Source: Paraburkholderia sp. BCC1886 (GTDB taxonomy: Bacteria > Pseudomonadota > Gammaproteobacteria > Burkholderiales > Burkholderiaceae). Taken from it: DNA of 64,000 nucleotides. Below are positions 45,878-61,412 of this stretch, piece after piece. A program made the position numbers and the translations under genes. The stretch is from positions 1 to 64,000 of the forward strand of contig NZ_CAAJGK010000040.1 in the NCBI RefSeq assembly GCF_900996245.1, written 5' to 3'. Under the pieces are notes generated by a model, which was not told the origin of the DNA, ran no database searches, and was given only the letters and a program-made list of their open reading frames with translations. Position 1 is the first letter of the stretch. Every line of letters begins with the position of its first letter.

Positions 45878-46582
45878 TTAGCTGAGTGCTTCGCGTTCGA
45901 GCGCGTCGCGCGACTTGTGCCGCACGTCCGTGCCCTTGACGATGTAGATGATGAACTCGGCGATGTTCTTCGCGTGGTCGCCGATCCGTTCGATCGCTTT
46001 GGCGATGAACAGAAAGTCGAGGCCCACGGAAATCGAGCGCGGATCTTCAGTCATGTACGAAATCAGCTTGCGCACGAACGCGCGAAATTCTTCGTCGATG
46101 GCTTTGTCGTCGCGCACGATCTGCGCGGCGGCCACCGTGTCGAGGCGCGCAAACGCATCGAGTGCACGGCGCAGGATCGATACGGCCATTTCGCCGGAGA
46201 GCTTGATCTCGGCGATGTTGATGGTGCGCGACGCGCCGTCTTCCATCAGACGCTTGGTGCGCTTGGCGATTTTTTCGGCTTCGTCGCCGGCGCGTTCGAG
46301 ATTCGTGATGGTCTTCGAAATCGCGATGAGCAGACGCAGGTCGCGTGCCGCCGGCTGACGGCGCGCGATGATGTTGCTGCACTCTTCGTCGATTTCCACT
46401 TCCATCTTGTTCAGACGGTCTTCGGCGAGAATCACCTGCTCGGCGATGTCGAGGTCGAACTCGTTGAGCGCCTGCATGGCATTGACGATCTGCGATTCGA
46501 CGAGGCCGCCCATTTCGAGGACCTTCGACGAAACGAGGTTCAGGTCGGCATCGAACTGGCTGGACAAATGTTTATCGGACAT
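45878..46582 (-). CDS. phoU: phosphate signalling protein PhoU
   Basis: A 234-residue protein made of two related three-helix domains. Both domains have the expected acidic metal-binding motif, seen as TNLERAGDEAEKIA (first) and IAKAIERIGDHAKNIAE (second). PhoU links the Pst transporter to PhoR and represses the regulon when phosphate is ample. It sits between phoB and pstB, the standard arrangement for Burkholderia. Confidence 0.97.
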   Translation of the reverse strand: MSDKHLSSQFDADLNLVSSKVLEMGGLVESQIVNAMQALNEFDLDIAEQVILAEDRLNKMEVEIDEECSNIIARRQPAARDLRLLIAISKTITNLERAGDEAEKIAKRTKRLMEDGASRTINIAEIKLSGEMAVSILRRALDAFARLDTVAAAQIVRDDKAIDEEFRAFVRKLISYMTEDPRSISVGLDFLFIAKAIERIGDHAKNIAEFIIYIVKGTDVRHKSRDALEREALS

Positions 46583-46610
46583 GACGTACTCCGTTATTGT
46601 GCTCGTCGAC

Positions 46611-47459
46611 TCAGCCGAAGCGGCCGGTAATGTAGTCTTCGGTTTCCTTGCGGACCGGCTTGATGAAGATCTTTTCCGTGTCGCCGAATTCGATCAGTTC
46701 GCCGAGATACATGTACGCAGTGTAGTCCGAACAGCGTGCCGCCTGTTGCATGTTGTGCGTGACGATCACGACGGTGTAATCGCTCTTCAGCTCGGCAATC
46801 AGCTCTTCGATACGGCCCGTCGAAATCGGGTCGAGCGCGGAGCACGGCTCGTCGAGCAGCAGCACTTCAGGACGGATCGCGATGCCGCGTGCGATACACA
46901 AACGTTGCTGCTGACCGCCGGACAAACCGTAACCGCTCTGCCCGAGCTTGTCCTTCACTTCGTTCCACAAGGCGGCTTTGGTCAGCGCCCATTCCACGCG
47001 GTCGTCCATTTCCGAACGCGGCAGCGTTTCGAACATCTTCACGCCGAATGCGATGTTGTCGTAGATCGACATCGGGAACGGCGTCGGCTTCTGGAACACC
47101 ATGCCGATGCGCGCACGCAGCAGCGAAATATCCCGCTTCGACGTGAGCAGGTTTTCGCCGTCCATCAGGATCTCGCCTTCGGCGCGCTGCTCGGGATACA
47201 GCGCGTACATCTTGTTGAAGGTGCGCAGCAGCGTGGACTTGCCGCAACCCGACGGGCCGATGAACGCCGTCACCTTACCTTCCGGAATACGCAGGTTGAT
47301 GTTCTTCAGCGCGTGATACTTGCCGTAGAAGAAGTTCAGGTCGTTGACCTCGATCTTCGGACGCGACGCCTCGGCGGCCGGACCGTTCTGGGCGGGTTCG
47401 AAGCCGGCGGGCGCGCTCGGGCGCTCGATCGTATTCAGTTGAGTTTCTGCCATATTCAT
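46611..47459 (-). CDS. pstB: phosphate ABC transporter ATPase
   Basis: A 282-residue ATPase. After a polar N-terminus of about 35 residues, the Walker A (GPSGCGKST), the PstB-specific [17 protein letters not shown] stretch, LSGGQQQR signature and [12 protein letters not shown]alker B are intact. The ATG with GGAG at 47459 is chosen over a longer frame reaching into pstA. It energises PstAC in the inner membrane. Confidence 0.97.
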   Translation of the reverse strand: MNMAETQLNTIERPSAPAGFEPAQNGPAAEASRPKIEVNDLNFFYGKYHALKNINLRIPEGKVTAFIGPSGCGKSTLLRTFNKMYALYPEQRAEGEILMDGENLLTSKRDISLLRARIGMVFQKPTPFPMSIYDNIAFGVKMFETLPRSEMDDRVEWALTKAALWNEVKDKLGQSGYGLSGGQQQRLCIARGIAIRPEVLLLDEPCSALDPISTGRIEELIAELKSDYTVVIVTHNMQQAARCSDYTAYMYLGELIEFGDTEKIFIKPVRKETEDYITGRFG

Positions 47460-47476
47460 CGGATTACACTCCGCCC

Positions 47477-48373
47477 TTACTTGTTCGAGAAGATCGTGCG
47501 CGCGACGATGTTGAGTCCCAACACCGCGAGCGTGATCAGAAAGACGCCGGCCCAGGCGAGCGACTGCCATTGCGCGAACGGGCTCATCGCAAACTTGTAG
47601 ATCGTGACCGGCAGATTGGCGACCGGCTGACCCATGTCCAGCGAGAAAAACTGATTCGACAGCGCGGTGAACAGCAGCGGCGCCGTTTCGCCGGCAATGC
47701 GCGCAACGCCGAGCAGCACACCGGTGACGATACCGGCGACGGAGGCCTTCAACGTGATCGACAGCACCATCTTCCACTTCGGCGTGCCGAGGGCGAAGGC
47801 CGCTTCGCGCAGCGCGTTCGGCACCAGTTTCAGCATGTTTTCCGTCGTGCGGATCACGATGGGAATCTGCAGCAACGCGAGCGCGAACACGCCGGCCCAG
47901 CCGCTGAAGTGACCCATCTTCGCAACCACGAGCGCATAGACGAACAGACCGACGACGATCGACGGCGCCGACAGCAGGATGTCGTTGATGAAGCGCGTGA
48001 GACCGGCGAGCCAGCCCTTCTGGCCATACTCGGCGAGGTACACGCCGGCCAGAATGCCGATCGGCGTACCGACGAAAGTGGCGAGGCCGATCAGCATGCC
48101 GCTGCCGACGATCGCATTCGCGAGACCGCCGCCATCGGTGTTCGGCGGCGGCGTCGATTGCGTGAACAACGCGATCGACAGGCCACCGAGACCGAGGCGC
48201 AGCGTCGTATAGAGAATCCACACGAGCCAGATCAGGCCGAAGGCCATCGCGGCGAGCGACATCGTCAACGCGATGGCGTTCTTCGTGCGGCGGCGTCCTT
48301 GCAGACGCACGCGCATGGCTTCGAGTGCAGCCGGATCGTTCGACCCCGGCATGTTCAGCATGGACTGGTTCAT
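47477..48373 (-). CDS. pstA: phosphate ABC transporter permease PstA
   Basis: A 298-residue permease with six membrane segments. The conserved loop [20 protein letters not shown] (about residue 186) is the EAA motif that contacts PstB. The start overlaps the pstC stop by four bases, so both permeases are translationally coupled. Confidence 0.97.
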   Translation of the reverse strand: MNQSMLNMPGSNDPAALEAMRVRLQGRRRTKNAIALTMSLAAMAFGLIWLVWILYTTLRLGLGGLSIALFTQSTPPPNTDGGGLANAIVGSGMLIGLATFVGTPIGILAGVYLAEYGQKGWLAGLTRFINDILLSAPSIVVGLFVYALVVAKMGHFSGWAGVFALALLQIPIVIRTTENMLKLVPNALREAAFALGTPKWKMVLSITLKASVAGIVTGVLLGVARIAGETAPLLFTALSNQFFSLDMGQPVANLPVTIYKFAMSPFAQWQSLAWAGVFLITLAVLGLNIVARTIFSNK

Positions 48374-49371
48374 TTCGCGCCCTCCCCTTTTTCGAGGCGC
48401 AGCAGCATGACTTTCGAAATCGCCAGCACGATGAAGGTAATCACGAACAGGATCAGGCCGAGCTCCATCAGCGCCGACGTGTGCAGGCCCGGATCGGCTT
48501 CGGCGAACTCGTTGGCGAGCGCCGAGGTAATGCTGTTACCCGGCGAGAACAGCGACACGTTGTCGAGCAGATTCGTATTGCCGATCACGAAGGTGACCGC
48601 CATCGTCTCGCCGAGCGCGCGGCCGAGGCCGAGCATCACGCCGCCGATCACACCGCTGCGGGTGAACGGCAGCACGATCTTCCACATCACTTCCCACGTC
48701 GTGCAGCCGATGCCATAGGCCGATTCCTTCAGCAGAACCGGCGTGACTTCGAACACGTCGCGCATCACCGAGGCGATGTACGGAATGATCATGATCGCGA
48801 GAATGACGCCGGCGCACAGAATGCCGATGCCGATCGGCGCGCCCTGAAACAGCGCGCCCACGAACGGAATGCCGCCGAGCACGGTGCCGAGCGGCTTTTC
48901 GAACCACGTCGCGAAGATCGGTGCGAACACCAGCAGGCCCCACATGCCGTAGACGATCGACGGGATTGCCGCGAGCAGTTCGATGGCGATGCCGAGCGGC
49001 CGACGCAGCCACGCGGGCGCGAGTTCGGTCAAAAACAGTGCGATGCCGAAACTGACCGGCACGGCGATGATGAGCGCGATGAGCGAGGTGGCGATCGTGC
49101 CGTAGATCGGCACCAGCGCGCCGAAGTGTTTGCTAGGTGGATCCCATTCGGCGGTCCACAGAAAACTGAGGCCGAACTGCTCGATCGACGGCAACGAGGC
49201 CACGATCAGCGACACGATGATGCCGCCCAGCAGTAACAGCGTAATGATGGCGGCCAGACGCGCGAGACCGCCGAAGATGACATCGCCGGCGCGGCCAGGC
49301 GCTTTCTGCTGCGATGCGCGGCCCGGCGGTGTCGACTTGCGCGCGCCAGACGCTAATTGAATATCGGACAT
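48370..49371 (-). CDS. pstC: phosphate ABC transporter permease PstC
   Basis: A 333-residue permease with six membrane segments after a polar N-terminus of about 35 residues (positively charged, Pro/Arg/Lys-rich). The EAA-like segment [21 protein letters not shown] sits near residue 222. An upstream frame to 49512 crosses the hairpin region and is rejected in favour of the ATG at 49369-49371, giving [12 protein letters not shown]. Confidence 0.96.
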   Translation of the reverse strand: MSDIQLASGARKSTPPGRASQQKAPGRAGDVIFGGLARLAAIITLLLLGGIIVSLIVASLPSIEQFGLSFLWTAEWDPPSKHFGALVPIYGTIATSLIALIIAVPVSFGIALFLTELAPAWLRRPLGIAIELLAAIPSIVYGMWGLLVFAPIFATWFEKPLGTVLGGIPFVGALFQGAPIGIGILCAGVILAIMIIPYIASVMRDVFEVTPVLLKESAYGIGCTTWEVMWKIVLPFTRSGVIGGVMLGLGRALGETMAVTFVIGNTNLLDNVSLFSPGNSITSALANEFAEADPGLHTSALMELGLILFVITFIVLAISKVMLLRLEKGEGAK

Positions 49372-49467
49372 GAGAGCCTGATGGACCTGATGAACCAGAG
49401 GAACCGGACGGTGCCTGCTGGCGGGTGCCAGTAACCGCAAGACCGTTGTCCTGCGGCAGCAATGCCG

Positions 49468-49495
49468 CCGGCCATCCTCACACGAGGACGGCCGG
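49468..49495. other. intercistronic hairpin between pstS and pstC
   Basis: GCCGGCC-ATCCTC-ACAC-GAGGA-CGGCCGGC forms a GC-rich stem without a T run, 38 bases after the pstS stop. Such structures commonly protect the abundant upstream message and lower downstream expression, matching the higher need for the binding protein. Confidence 0.6.
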
Positions 49496-49533
49496 CGCGT
49501 TACATGATGCAACTCGCGACGATACGGCCGGAT

Positions 49534-50565
49534 TTATTCCGCGACCGACTTGCCCGATGCGTCCTTCACGGCCGACTTCCACTGCGTGCGGATTTCAGCC
49601 GTCACCGATTCCGGCAGCGAGATGTAGTCCAGTTCGTTCGCGGCCGGCGTGCCGTTCTTGAACGCCCAGTCGAAGAACTTCAGCGTTTCCGTCCCTTGCG
49701 CCGGCTTGTCCTGTGCCTTGTGCAGCAGCACGAACGTTGCGCCGACGACCGGCCATGCGTCCTTGCCCGGCTCGTTCGTCAGGATCTGGTAGAACGACTT
49801 CGACCAGTCCGCACCGGCTGCGGCTGCCTTGAAGGTTTCCGTCTTCGGCTCGACCACGGCGCCCGTTGCATTCTTCAATGCGGTGTACGTCATGTGGTTT
49901 TGCTTCGCGTACGCCCATTCCACGTAGCCGATCGCGCCCGGCAGACGTTGCACGAATGCCGCGACGCCGTCGTTACCCTTGCCGCCCGTGCCCGTCGGCC
50001 AGTTGACCGTTGCGCCTTCACCGACCTTCGACTTCCAGTCCGCGTTGACCTTCGACAAATAGTTCGTCCAGATGAACGTCGTGCCCGAACCGTCGGCGCG
50101 GCGAACCACGGCGATGTCGGTATCCGGCAGCTTCAGCTTCGGATTCAACGCGACGATTGCCGGGTCGTTCCACTTCTTGATCTTACCCAGATAGATGTCG
50201 CCGAGCACTTCGCCCGACAGCGTCAGTTCGCCCGGCTTCACGCCCGGCACGTTGACCGCGGCCACGATACCGCCGACCACCGTCGGGAACTGGAACAGGC
50301 CGGCTTTAGCCAGCTCGTCGTCCTTGAGCGGTGCGTCCGAACCGGCGAAATCGACTGTTTTCGCTTCGATCTGCTTGATACCGCCCGACGAGCCGATACC
50401 TTGATAGTTCACCTTGCCGCCACCGGATTTCTGATAGGCATCGGCCCATTTCATGTAGATCGGTGCTGCGAAGGTGCTGCCCGCGCCGGTGATGTCTGCG
50501 GCTTGCGCTGAGAGTGCGAAAAGCGCGCCAGCGACGCCAGCGAACACGGTTTGCATCAATTTCAT
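49534..50565 (-). CDS. pstS: phosphate ABC transporter substrate-binding protein
   Basis: A 343-residue periplasmic protein. Signal sequence (LFALSAQA, cleavage near residue 22) is followed by [18 protein letters not shown], the phosphate-binding loop, and [11 protein letters not shown]; a later GSGTTFIW segment supplies further contacts. It is first in the operon, and two candidate PHO boxes lie 66-104 bases upstream of its ATG. High-affinity phosphate capture. Confidence 0.97.
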   Translation of the reverse strand: MKLMQTVFAGVAGALFALSAQAADITGAGSTFAAPIYMKWADAYQKSGGGKVNYQGIGSSGGIKQIEAKTVDFAGSDAPLKDDELAKAGLFQFPTVVGGIVAAVNVPGVKPGELTLSGEVLGDIYLGKIKKWNDPAIVALNPKLKLPDTDIAVVRRADGSGTTFIWTNYLSKVNADWKSKVGEGATVNWPTGTGGKGNDGVAAFVQRLPGAIGYVEWAYAKQNHMTYTALKNATGAVVEPKTETFKAAAAGADWSKSFYQILTNEPGKDAWPVVGATFVLLHKAQDKPAQGTETLKFFDWAFKNGTPAANELDYISLPESVTAEIRTQWKSAVKDASGKSVAE

Positions 50566-50630
50566 GAGACCTCCAGGGTGTGAGCGGTGTGAGCGATTAA
50601 CACGAACACCGCGAAGCTTAGAGTCTCAAT

Positions 50631-50669
50631 GTGACAGTAACGTGACGGATGGTGAAGCTGATGTGACAG
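50631..50669 (-). promoter_or_regulatory. tandem candidate PHO boxes upstream of pstS
   Basis: On the minus strand: CTGTCAC-ATCA-GCTTCAC, CAT, CCGTCAC-GTTA-CTGTCAC. Two half-sites match CTGTCAY fully, one at 6 of 7 and one at 4 of 7, with 11-bp periods inside each box and a 3-bp gap between boxes. This is the best PHO site in the window. Confidence 0.82.
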
Positions 50670-50743
50670 TGGGGTTACGGAGTGAAAGGCGGGGCGGGGT
50701 TTAAACCGGGGTTTGAATCGGGATGTGAACGGCTGGGGAAACG

Positions 50744-50771
50744 GCGACGGTGTCGGGCACCGTCGCTCTTT
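50744..50771. terminator. hairpin between pstS promoter and glmM end
   Basis: GCGACGGTG-TCGGG-CACCGTCGC followed by CTTTTT on the plus strand. The T run faces the wrong way for glmM, whose stop is at 50791, but the stem itself may still stop both directions. Confidence 0.55.
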
Positions 50772-50790
50772 TTGTTTTCGATTCAGGCAG

Positions 50791-52149
<1,359 letters not shown>

Positions 52150-52177
52150 GTTTTATCTTCCTCCTTGGCTAATGGGT

Positions 52178-53092
52178 TCAACCGCGCGCACGGCTTAGGT
52201 TCGCCGCGTCGCGCATGGCTGCCCACACTTTCAATGCATCTACCGTTTGAGCCACATCGTGTACCCGCAGGATCGCGGCGCCACGTTCGGCCGCGCACAC
52301 AGCCGCCGCGAGACTGCCGGCGATACGCTCGCCGGCCGGTCGCCCGACTACCGCGCCGATCATCGACTTGCGCGACATGCCGGCCAGAATCGGGTACGAC
52401 GGTTCCGCTCTGGGCGCCGTGTCGCGCAGTTGCGCGAGCAGCGCGTAGTTGTGGTCGACCACCGCTTTGCCGAAGCCGAAACCGGGATCGACACTGATTC
52501 TTTCGCGGGCAATGCCCGCCTGCTGAAGCTTTGCTACCCGCTCTTCAAGAAATTCGCGGACCGCGCCGACGACGTCTCCATAAGTAGGCTCACCGAGCTG
52601 CATAGTCTGTGGTTCACCCAGCATATGCATCACACACAGGCCGCAGTTGCTGTCGCGTACTGCGTCGATCGCGCCGGGCATCCGGAAACCCCAGATATCG
52701 TTGATCAGGTCCGCACCCGCGCTTAACGCGTGACGCATGACTTCGGGCTTGTAGGTGTCGATCGACAGAGGGACGTTGGCGCCGCGCAATATCTCGACGA
52801 GCGGAAGAATGCGCGCGAGTTCTTCGTCGAGCGGCACGGGCGGCGCACCCGGCCGGGTCGATTCGCCGCCGATATCGATGATGTCGGCGCCATCGAGCAG
52901 CATGAGTTCGGCCTGACGCAGCGCGTCGCCATGCATCGCGTACTGACCGCCATCGGAAAACGAGTCGGGCGTGACGTTCAGAATGCCCATGACCAGCGGA
53001 CGTTCGAAGCTCAGCGTGAAGCGGCCGCAGCGCAGCGGCGCTGGAAAAGATTGGGATGGTAATTCGACGTTCGACACGGAGCGGTCAATCAC
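52178..53092 (-). CDS. folP: dihydropteroate synthase
   Basis: A 304-residue folate enzyme, target of sulfonamides. Motifs MGILNVTPDSFSDGG, DIGGESTRPGA, and GMSRKSMIGAV are intact. I chose the GTG at 53090-53092 because upstream of it sits the ftsH terminator; a frame beginning at 53149 would cross that stem. No ribosome site is obvious, so an internal GTG at 53077 is a fair alternative. Confidence 0.95.
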   Translation of the reverse strand: MIDRSVSNVELPSQSFPAPLRCGRFTLSFERPLVMGILNVTPDSFSDGGQYAMHGDALRQAELMLLDGADIIDIGGESTRPGAPPVPLDEELARILPLVEILRGANVPLSIDTYKPEVMRHALSAGADLINDIWGFRMPGAIDAVRDSNCGLCVMHMLGEPQTMQLGEPTYGDVVGAVREFLEERVAKLQQAGIARERISVDPGFGFGKAVVDHNYALLAQLRDTAPRAEPSYPILAGMSRKSMIGAVVGRPAGERIAGSLAAAVCAAERGAAILRVHDVAQTVDALKVWAAMRDAANLSRARG

Positions 53093-53129
53093 AAAACGGG
53101 AAATTGCAAAAAATTGCAAGAATGCAAAA

Positions 53130-53156
53130 CGGGCCGGTGTGAAACACACCGGCCCG
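53130..53156 (-). terminator. terminator of ftsH
   Basis: CGGGCCGGTGTG and CACACCGGCCCG pair across AAA; reading leftward, TTTTG follows. This separates ftsH from folP, although run-through to folP is possible. Confidence 0.85.
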
Positions 53157-53176
53157 CACTTTCTTCAGGTCGCCTG

Positions 53177-55066
53177 TCAGGCCGGCGCTGTCGCGCTGCC
53201 CGGCTTGACCTCGGTGCCCGGGCTACCGCCCGAGGAGGCGTCGCTAGCCGACGGCGGCGAACTCTTCGGCGAGCGCGGCGGCTTGCCAGCCATAATGTCG
53301 TTGATCTGATCGGCGTCGATCGTTTCCCACTCCATCAAGGCGGCGGTCATGGCTTCGACCTTGTCGCGGTTTTCGTCCAGCAGGCGCTTCGCCAGGTTGT
53401 ACTGCTCGTCGAGCACGCGGCGGATTTCCGCGTCGACCTTCTGCTGCGTCGCTTCCGAAATGGTGCGAGTGAAGCCACGGCCAAACGGAGTGGCGTCGTT
53501 CTCGTCGTCGACGTAGACCATCGGCCCCAACGCGTCCGTCATACCGAAGCGAGCGACCATCGCACGCGCCGTTTGCGTTGCTTTGTTGAAGTCGTCCGAT
53601 GCACCCGTGCTGATGAGGTTCAGGAACAATTCTTCCGCAACGCGGCCGCCGAACAGGATGGCGAGGCGATCCAGCAGGTAATCTTTCGAATACGTTTCGT
53701 TGTCGTGCTCCGGCAACTGCCAGGTGACGCCCAACGCACGACCACGCGGGATGATAGTGACCTTGTGAACCGGATCGGCCTTCGGCAGCAGCTTGGCGAT
53801 GACCGCATGGCCCGACTCGTGATAAGCCGTCGCTCGCTTGGATTCCTCGCGGATAACGGCCGATTTACGCTCCGGACCCATGAATATCTTGTCTTTCGCG
53901 TCTTCGAAGTCGTTCATCTCGACGATGCGTTTGCCACGGCGAGCCGCGAACAAAGCCGCTTCGTTGACCAGATTCGCGAGGTCGGCGCCTGAGAAGCCCG
54001 GCGTGCCCCGTGCAATCACGGCTGCGTCGACATCGTTCGAAATCGGCACCTTGCGCAGGTGAACCTTCATGATGTGTTCGCGGCCGCGGATATCCGGCAG
54101 ACCGACGTACACCTGACGGTCGAAGCGGCCCGGACGCAGCAGCGCTTTGTCGAGCACGTCGGAGCGGTTGGTTGCAGCGATCACGATGACGCCCGAGTTC
54201 GCTTCGAAACCGTCCATCTCGACCAGCATCTGATTCAACGTCTGTTCGCGTTCGTCGTTACCACCGCCCATGCCGGCGCCGCGATGACGACCGACCGCGT
54301 CGATTTCGTCGATGAACACGATACAGGGTGCGTGCTTCTTCGCCTGCTCGAACATGTCACGAACGCGTGCCGCGCCCACGCCGACGAACATTTCGACGAA
54401 ATCCGAACCCGAGATGCTGAAGAACGGGACCTTGGCTTCGCCTGCGATGGCTCGCGCCAGCAAAGTCTTACCCGTTCCCGGCGGCCCGACCAGCAGCACA
54501 CCGCGAGGGATTCGCCCACCAAGCTTCTGGAATTTCTGCGGATCGCGCAAAAAGTCGACCAGTTCGGAAACTTCCTCTTTGGCCTCGTCGCAACCGGCGA
54601 CGTCGGTGAAATTGATAGCGTTGTTATTTTCGTCGATGAGACGAGCACGGGATTTACCGAACGAGAACGCACCGCCTTTCCCGCCGCCCTGCATCTGTCG
54701 CATCATGTAGAACCAGAATCCGATGATCAGGATGGTAGGTCCCAGGTAGTACAACGCCGATACCAGCGCATTCGGTTCGTCGTCGGCCTTGCCGCTGACC
54801 TGAACGCCGTACTTCATCAGGTCGCCGACCATCCAGATGTCGCCGGGCGATACGATCTGGTACTTCTGGCCGTCTGCTGGAGTGACCGTGAGGTTCCGCC
54901 CCTGGACAATGACGTTCTTGACTTTGCCGCTTTTTGCGTCGTCCATGAACTGCGAATAGGAAACGCCTTCCTGGACACGGGGCTTGTCGAACTGCTTGAA
55001 CACCGTAAACAGCACCAGTGCGATAACCAGCCACACTGCCGCCTTCGAAAACATATTGTTGTTCAA
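53177..55066 (-). CDS. ftsH: ATP-dependent membrane metalloprotease FtsH
   Basis: A 629-residue inner-membrane protease. Two N-terminal membrane segments flank a periplasmic domain; then Walker A GPPGTGKT (about residue 197), [13 protein letters not shown]alker B, and the SRH region [18 protein letters not shown]. The zinc site is [12 protein letters not shown] (about 417). The start is a TTG at 55064-55066: AAGGAG lies eight bases before it, whereas the ATG (MFSK) four codons on is too distant. An unstructured Ser/Pro-rich C-terminus follows the protease domain. Confidence 0.97.
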   Translation of the reverse strand: MNNNMFSKAAVWLVIALVLFTVFKQFDKPRVQEGVSYSQFMDDAKSGKVKNVIVQGRNLTVTPADGQKYQIVSPGDIWMVGDLMKYGVQVSGKADDEPNALVSALYYLGPTILIIGFWFYMMRQMQGGGKGGAFSFGKSRARLIDENNNAINFTDVAGCDEAKEEVSELVDFLRDPQKFQKLGGRIPRGVLLVGPPGTGKTLLARAIAGEAKVPFFSISGSDFVEMFVGVGAARVRDMFEQAKKHAPCIVFIDEIDAVGRHRGAGMGGGNDEREQTLNQMLVEMDGFEANSGVIVIAATNRSDVLDKALLRPGRFDRQVYVGLPDIRGREHIMKVHLRKVPISNDVDAAVIARGTPGFSGADLANLVNEAALFAARRGKRIVEMNDFEDAKDKIFMGPERKSAVIREESKRATAYHESGHAVIAKLLPKADPVHKVTIIPRGRALGVTWQLPEHDNETYSKDYLLDRLAILFGGRVAEELFLNLISTGASDDFNKATQTARAMVARFGMTDALGPMVYVDDENDATPFGRGFTRTISEATQQKVDAEIRRVLDEQYNLAKRLLDENRDKVEAMTAALMEWETIDADQINDIMAGKPPRSPKSSPPSASDASSGGSPGTEVKPGSATAPA

Positions 55067-55282
55067 AGCACCACTCCTTCACTTAGACGGGCGCCTACAT
55101 TTGCCTTGCGGCACCACGAAAGCATTCTAATCCAGTCCGCAGACCCCTGCCATAAGGTTTCGCGGCCACTTAAATCGTGCGGCCGACCACCACGGCGCCA
55201 GTTTTCGGCACCGTCAGCAGAATATCGGCAGATGCCGAACCGTTCTGCAGTGCCCCTTATGAAGGCGCTTGACGGAGGCCCT

Positions 55283-55945
55283 TCAAGCAGGACGCTTCAG
55301 ATGCTTACCCAAAATAAACGTTTCAGACGACTTGTCCCGCGAAGCCTTGGGCTTGCGGGCGCCCACCACCTTGAACTGACGCTTGAACTTTTCGACAATC
55401 TGGCTGTAACCGCTGCCATGAAAACATTTGACTAAAAGGGCACCATCCGGTTTCAGGTGATTCTGTGCAAATTCCAGCGCGATATCGCACAAATGCTCGA
55501 TTCGCGCCGCATCGGCCAGCGCGACTCCCGACAGGTTGGGCGCCATATCCGAAATTACAAGGTCCACTTGCCGCTCGCCGACTAATTCTTCCAGCTGATG
55601 CAGCACCGCGTCTTCGCGGAAGTCGCCCTGAATGAAATGGACGTCGGCGACCGGCTCCATCGGCAGCAAGTCGAGCGCAATGATCGTGCCGTCGATGCCG
55701 CCTGCATGCTCGGCGTTGCGCTGCGAGCCTTTGGCGAGCCGGTTGCGTGCGTACTGGCTCCAGCTGCCTGGCGTAGAACCGAGATCGACGATGACCTGGC
55801 CCGGGCGGATCAGCTTGTCCTGCTCGTCGATTTCCTTGAGCTTGTAGGCGGCGCGGGCACGATAGCCTTCCCGCTGCGCCATTTTCACGTACGGATCGTT
55901 GATGTGGTCATGCAGCCACGCGGTATTGAACTTGTTTTTTGCCAT
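55283..55945 (-). CDS. rlmE: 23S rRNA 2-prime-O-ribose methyltransferase (U2552)
   Basis: A 220-residue RrmJ/FtsJ-type enzyme methylating U2552 of 23S rRNA. The start [23 protein letters not shown] matches the family. SAM-binding segment [14 protein letters not shown] lies near residue 57, [11 protein letters not shown] near 124 holds the catalytic Asp, and [10 protein letters not shown] near 164 the catalytic Lys. A 25-codon upstream extension was rejected because it lacks these features. The 216 bases to ftsH show nothing else. Confidence 0.96.
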   Translation of the reverse strand: MAKNKFNTAWLHDHINDPYVKMAQREGYRARAAYKLKEIDEQDKLIRPGQVIVDLGSTPGSWSQYARNRLAKGSQRNAEHAGGIDGTIIALDLLPMEPVADVHFIQGDFREDAVLHQLEELVGERQVDLVISDMAPNLSGVALADAARIEHLCDIALEFAQNHLKPDGALLVKCFHGSGYSQIVEKFKRQFKVVGARKPKASRDKSSETFILGKHLKRPA

Positions 55946-56209
55946 TAAACGTTGAACTCTTGCTGCGTGATGTCGCGCTTTAGCGGATAATACGCGGTTA
56001 ATTCGCGCGGCCATCGCCAAATTGGCTTTATCCGCGATTCTGTTGTTCTGACGCGCCGCCTGTAAATCCAGCCCAATCAGGAGCCGGTTGCGACTGCCTG
56101 CAGTCGCCAGCCTGTTCGACCCGATTGAGCCAACCGATCCGAACCGGAGTGATTGTTCCGATCGGTCGGTTACGCAGTGCCGCCATTTTAGTCGAGTCTT
56201 CTACTTTCC

Positions 56210-56737
56210 ATGCCCGCCCTCAAAGTTTCTTCCGACCAACGCGCCGAGTTGCGCTCCCAGGCACATGCGCTCAAACCGGTCGTGCTCGTCGGCGCCGAAG
56301 GTTTGACCGACGCCGTGCTCGCCGAGATCAAGGTCCACCTCGGTGCGCATCAACTCATCAAGATCCGTGTATTCGGCGACGAGCGCGAAGAGCGCATCGC
56401 CATCTACGAACAGATTTGCGACACGCTGAACGCCGCGCCCATCCAGCACATCGGCAAGCTGCTGGTCATCTGGAAGCCGGAATCGACGCAACCGGCCGTG
56501 AAGGCCAAGCGCGGCGCCCTGCCGAGCGCACGCGAAGCCGCGGTTGAAGCCAAACCCGGTAAGGGGCGCGCGCCGCGCGTGGTCACGGTGGTCAAGCCGA
56601 GCGAAATTCCGATGCGCAAGCCCAAGGCCAAGGCGGTCGTGGTTCGCGGCAACGAGCGCGTCACGCAGGGCGGCAATATCAAGCGCGCCAAAAAACGCCA
56701 GACCAGCGCGAAGCGCGGGCATCAGTCGTCGAAATAA
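56210..56737 (+). CDS. yhbY: CRS1/YhbY-domain RNA-binding protein
   Basis: A 175-residue protein. Residues 1-95 match the YhbY fold: LRSQAHALKPVVLVGAEGLTDAVLAEI and LIKIRVFGDEREERIAIYEQI, which contact 23S rRNA in ribosome assembly. The remaining 80 residues are an Arg/Lys-rich tail (GKGRAPRVV, RKPKAKAV, KRAKKRQ) that could add RNA affinity. E. coli YhbY is only about 97 residues, so the tail is distinctive. It diverges from rlmE by 264 bases, a conserved arrangement. Confidence 0.93.
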   Translation: MPALKVSSDQRAELRSQAHALKPVVLVGAEGLTDAVLAEIKVHLGAHQLIKIRVFGDEREERIAIYEQICDTLNAAPIQHIGKLLVIWKPESTQPAVKAKRGALPSAREAAVEAKPGKGRAPRVVTVVKPSEIPMRKPKAKAVVVRGNERVTQGGNIKRAKKRQTSAKRGHQSSK

Positions 56738-56796
56738 CCGGTGATGAGAGGTGCGCGCCATGGGCCGCACCTTGAACTTGATCGGCGAAGCGCCGC

Positions 56797-57333
56797 TTAG
56801 CGAACCACGCTCCCCGCGCTTGCCGCGTCTGAAGAAGTTCCAGCACGCGCTGCCTCGATACGCGCCGGCAGCTTCCACACCAGCATCAGGCCCAGCACGC
56901 TCTCGATCAGATAGAACAGACTCGAAACACCGTGCAGAATGCCAAAGCGCGTCGCATAAGCAGAATGCCCGACGTCACTGCCCGCTTCGAGCGCGGCAAC
57001 TCGCATGGCATTCATAAACGGTTGCAGCGCAAAGTACCCGACGAGCACGCAGACCAGCATGCCGACGATCACCCAGCGCAAACGCCGGAAAGCCTGGGCG
57101 CCGCCACGAACGAAACGGTTCGCCAGCCCCAGCAGCAACACGCCGCACACCACGCCGACAAAACCTTCGATGCGAAACAACTGCGCCGCAACGGCGCCTG
57201 CTGCAATCCGGTCGAGCGACATGAACAGCACGGGTGCTACGGCATAGCCGATAGTCAGCAGACTACCGACCCACACGACCGTCAGCAGGGAGAACACCCG
57301 ATGCGGCAGCAAGGACACCGGCGCCGCCTTCAA
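56797..57333 (-). CDS. DUF4149 membrane protein
   Basis: A 178-residue membrane protein with four hydrophobic segments. [26 protein letters not shown] at the N-terminus and a [12 protein letters not shown] segment near residue 130 are typical of DUF4149. It overlaps greA by four bases and shares its direction, so expression with greA is likely. Function unknown. Confidence 0.9.
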   Translation of the reverse strand: MKAAPVSLLPHRVFSLLTVVWVGSLLTIGYAVAPVLFMSLDRIAAGAVAAQLFRIEGFVGVVCGVLLLGLANRFVRGGAQAFRRLRWVIVGMLVCVLVGYFALQPFMNAMRVAALEAGSDVGHSAYATRFGILHGVSSLFYLIESVLGLMLVWKLPARIEAARAGTSSDAASAGSVVR

Positions 57334-57806
57334 ACGTAGCTAACCGCGATGATTTCGTATTCGCGCACGCCGCCCGGTGCCTGCACCGACGCCACGTCGC
57401 CTTCCGACTTGCCGATCAGCGCGCGCGCGATGGGCGAGCTGATCGAGATGAGACCATGGTCGATATCCGCTTCGTCGTCGCCGACGATCTGGTATTTGAC
57501 CTTGGCGCCCGAATCGAGGTCTTCGAGTTCGAGCGTGGCGCCGAACACTACCCGACCATCCGCTTCCACCGCCGCCGGGTCGATGACCTGCGCGCCGGCC
57601 AGCTTCGATTCGATCTCGGCAATACGGCCTTCGATAAAACCCTGCTTTTCCTTCGCCGCGTCGTATTCCGCGTTTTCCGACAGATCGCCCTGGGCACGTG
57701 CTTCTGCGATCGAATTGATCACCGAGGGACGCTCGACCGATTTCAGGCGCTGCAATTCATCGCGCAACATTTCCGCGCCGCGCTTAGTCAATGGAACAGT
57801 GCTCAT
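57330..57806 (-). CDS. greA: transcription elongation factor GreA
   Basis: A 158-residue factor that rescues stalled RNA polymerase. The N-terminal coiled coil ends with the acidic tip [18 protein letters not shown], whose Asp and Glu reach the active site; the C-terminal FKBP-like domain begins at about residue 80. The start [10 protein letters not shown] is preferred; an 18-codon upstream extension is a signal-like hydrophobic stretch with no family match. A large stem-loop with an eight-U run lies between it and carB. Confidence 0.96.
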   Translation of the reverse strand: MSTVPLTKRGAEMLRDELQRLKSVERPSVINSIAEARAQGDLSENAEYDAAKEKQGFIEGRIAEIESKLAGAQVIDPAAVEADGRVVFGATLELEDLDSGAKVKYQIVGDDEADIDHGLISISSPIARALIGKSEGDVASVQAPGGVREYEIIAVSYV

Positions 57807-57831
57807 AAACAACTCTATGCAAAAAACAGCC

Positions 57832-57927
57832 GTAAAAAAAATCACCGCGGTTAAGCGCATTTCACGGACACTGACGCCCCGGAAAATACCCGGGTCACAG
57901 CACCTGCGAAACGCCGCTTAACCGCGG
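57832..57927 (-). terminator. large stem-loop with U8 run between carB and greA
   Basis: Perfect 13-bp arms CCGCGGTTAAGCG (57845-57857) and CGCTTAACCGCGG (57915-57927) enclose 57 bases containing a second hairpin (CCCCGG / CCGGG). Reading leftward, the outer stem is followed by TGA then eight Ts. It can terminate carAB and/or act as a leader element for greA. Confidence 0.7.
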
Positions 57928-57957
57928 CACTTACATCTTGGACAGGTAGTCGAAGCC

Positions 57958-61212
<3,255 letters not shown>

Positions 61213-61412
61213 AACGCTCTCGCTAATGTATTCCTGAATTCTTTGCGTCGGCGCGCGTCGCTTCTACGTTGCGCGCGCTCTGTTTGACGCAGTTCGATGC
61301 GCGGGCGCCGCTGCGCCCTGTGCTTCGTGAACCGCGCGCGACTGGCTTGAATCACTTGAGCCAGCCGTTGTGCCGCCCGCGCTGTGACGAGCGGCGCACT
61401 TCGCGGCCAGCC

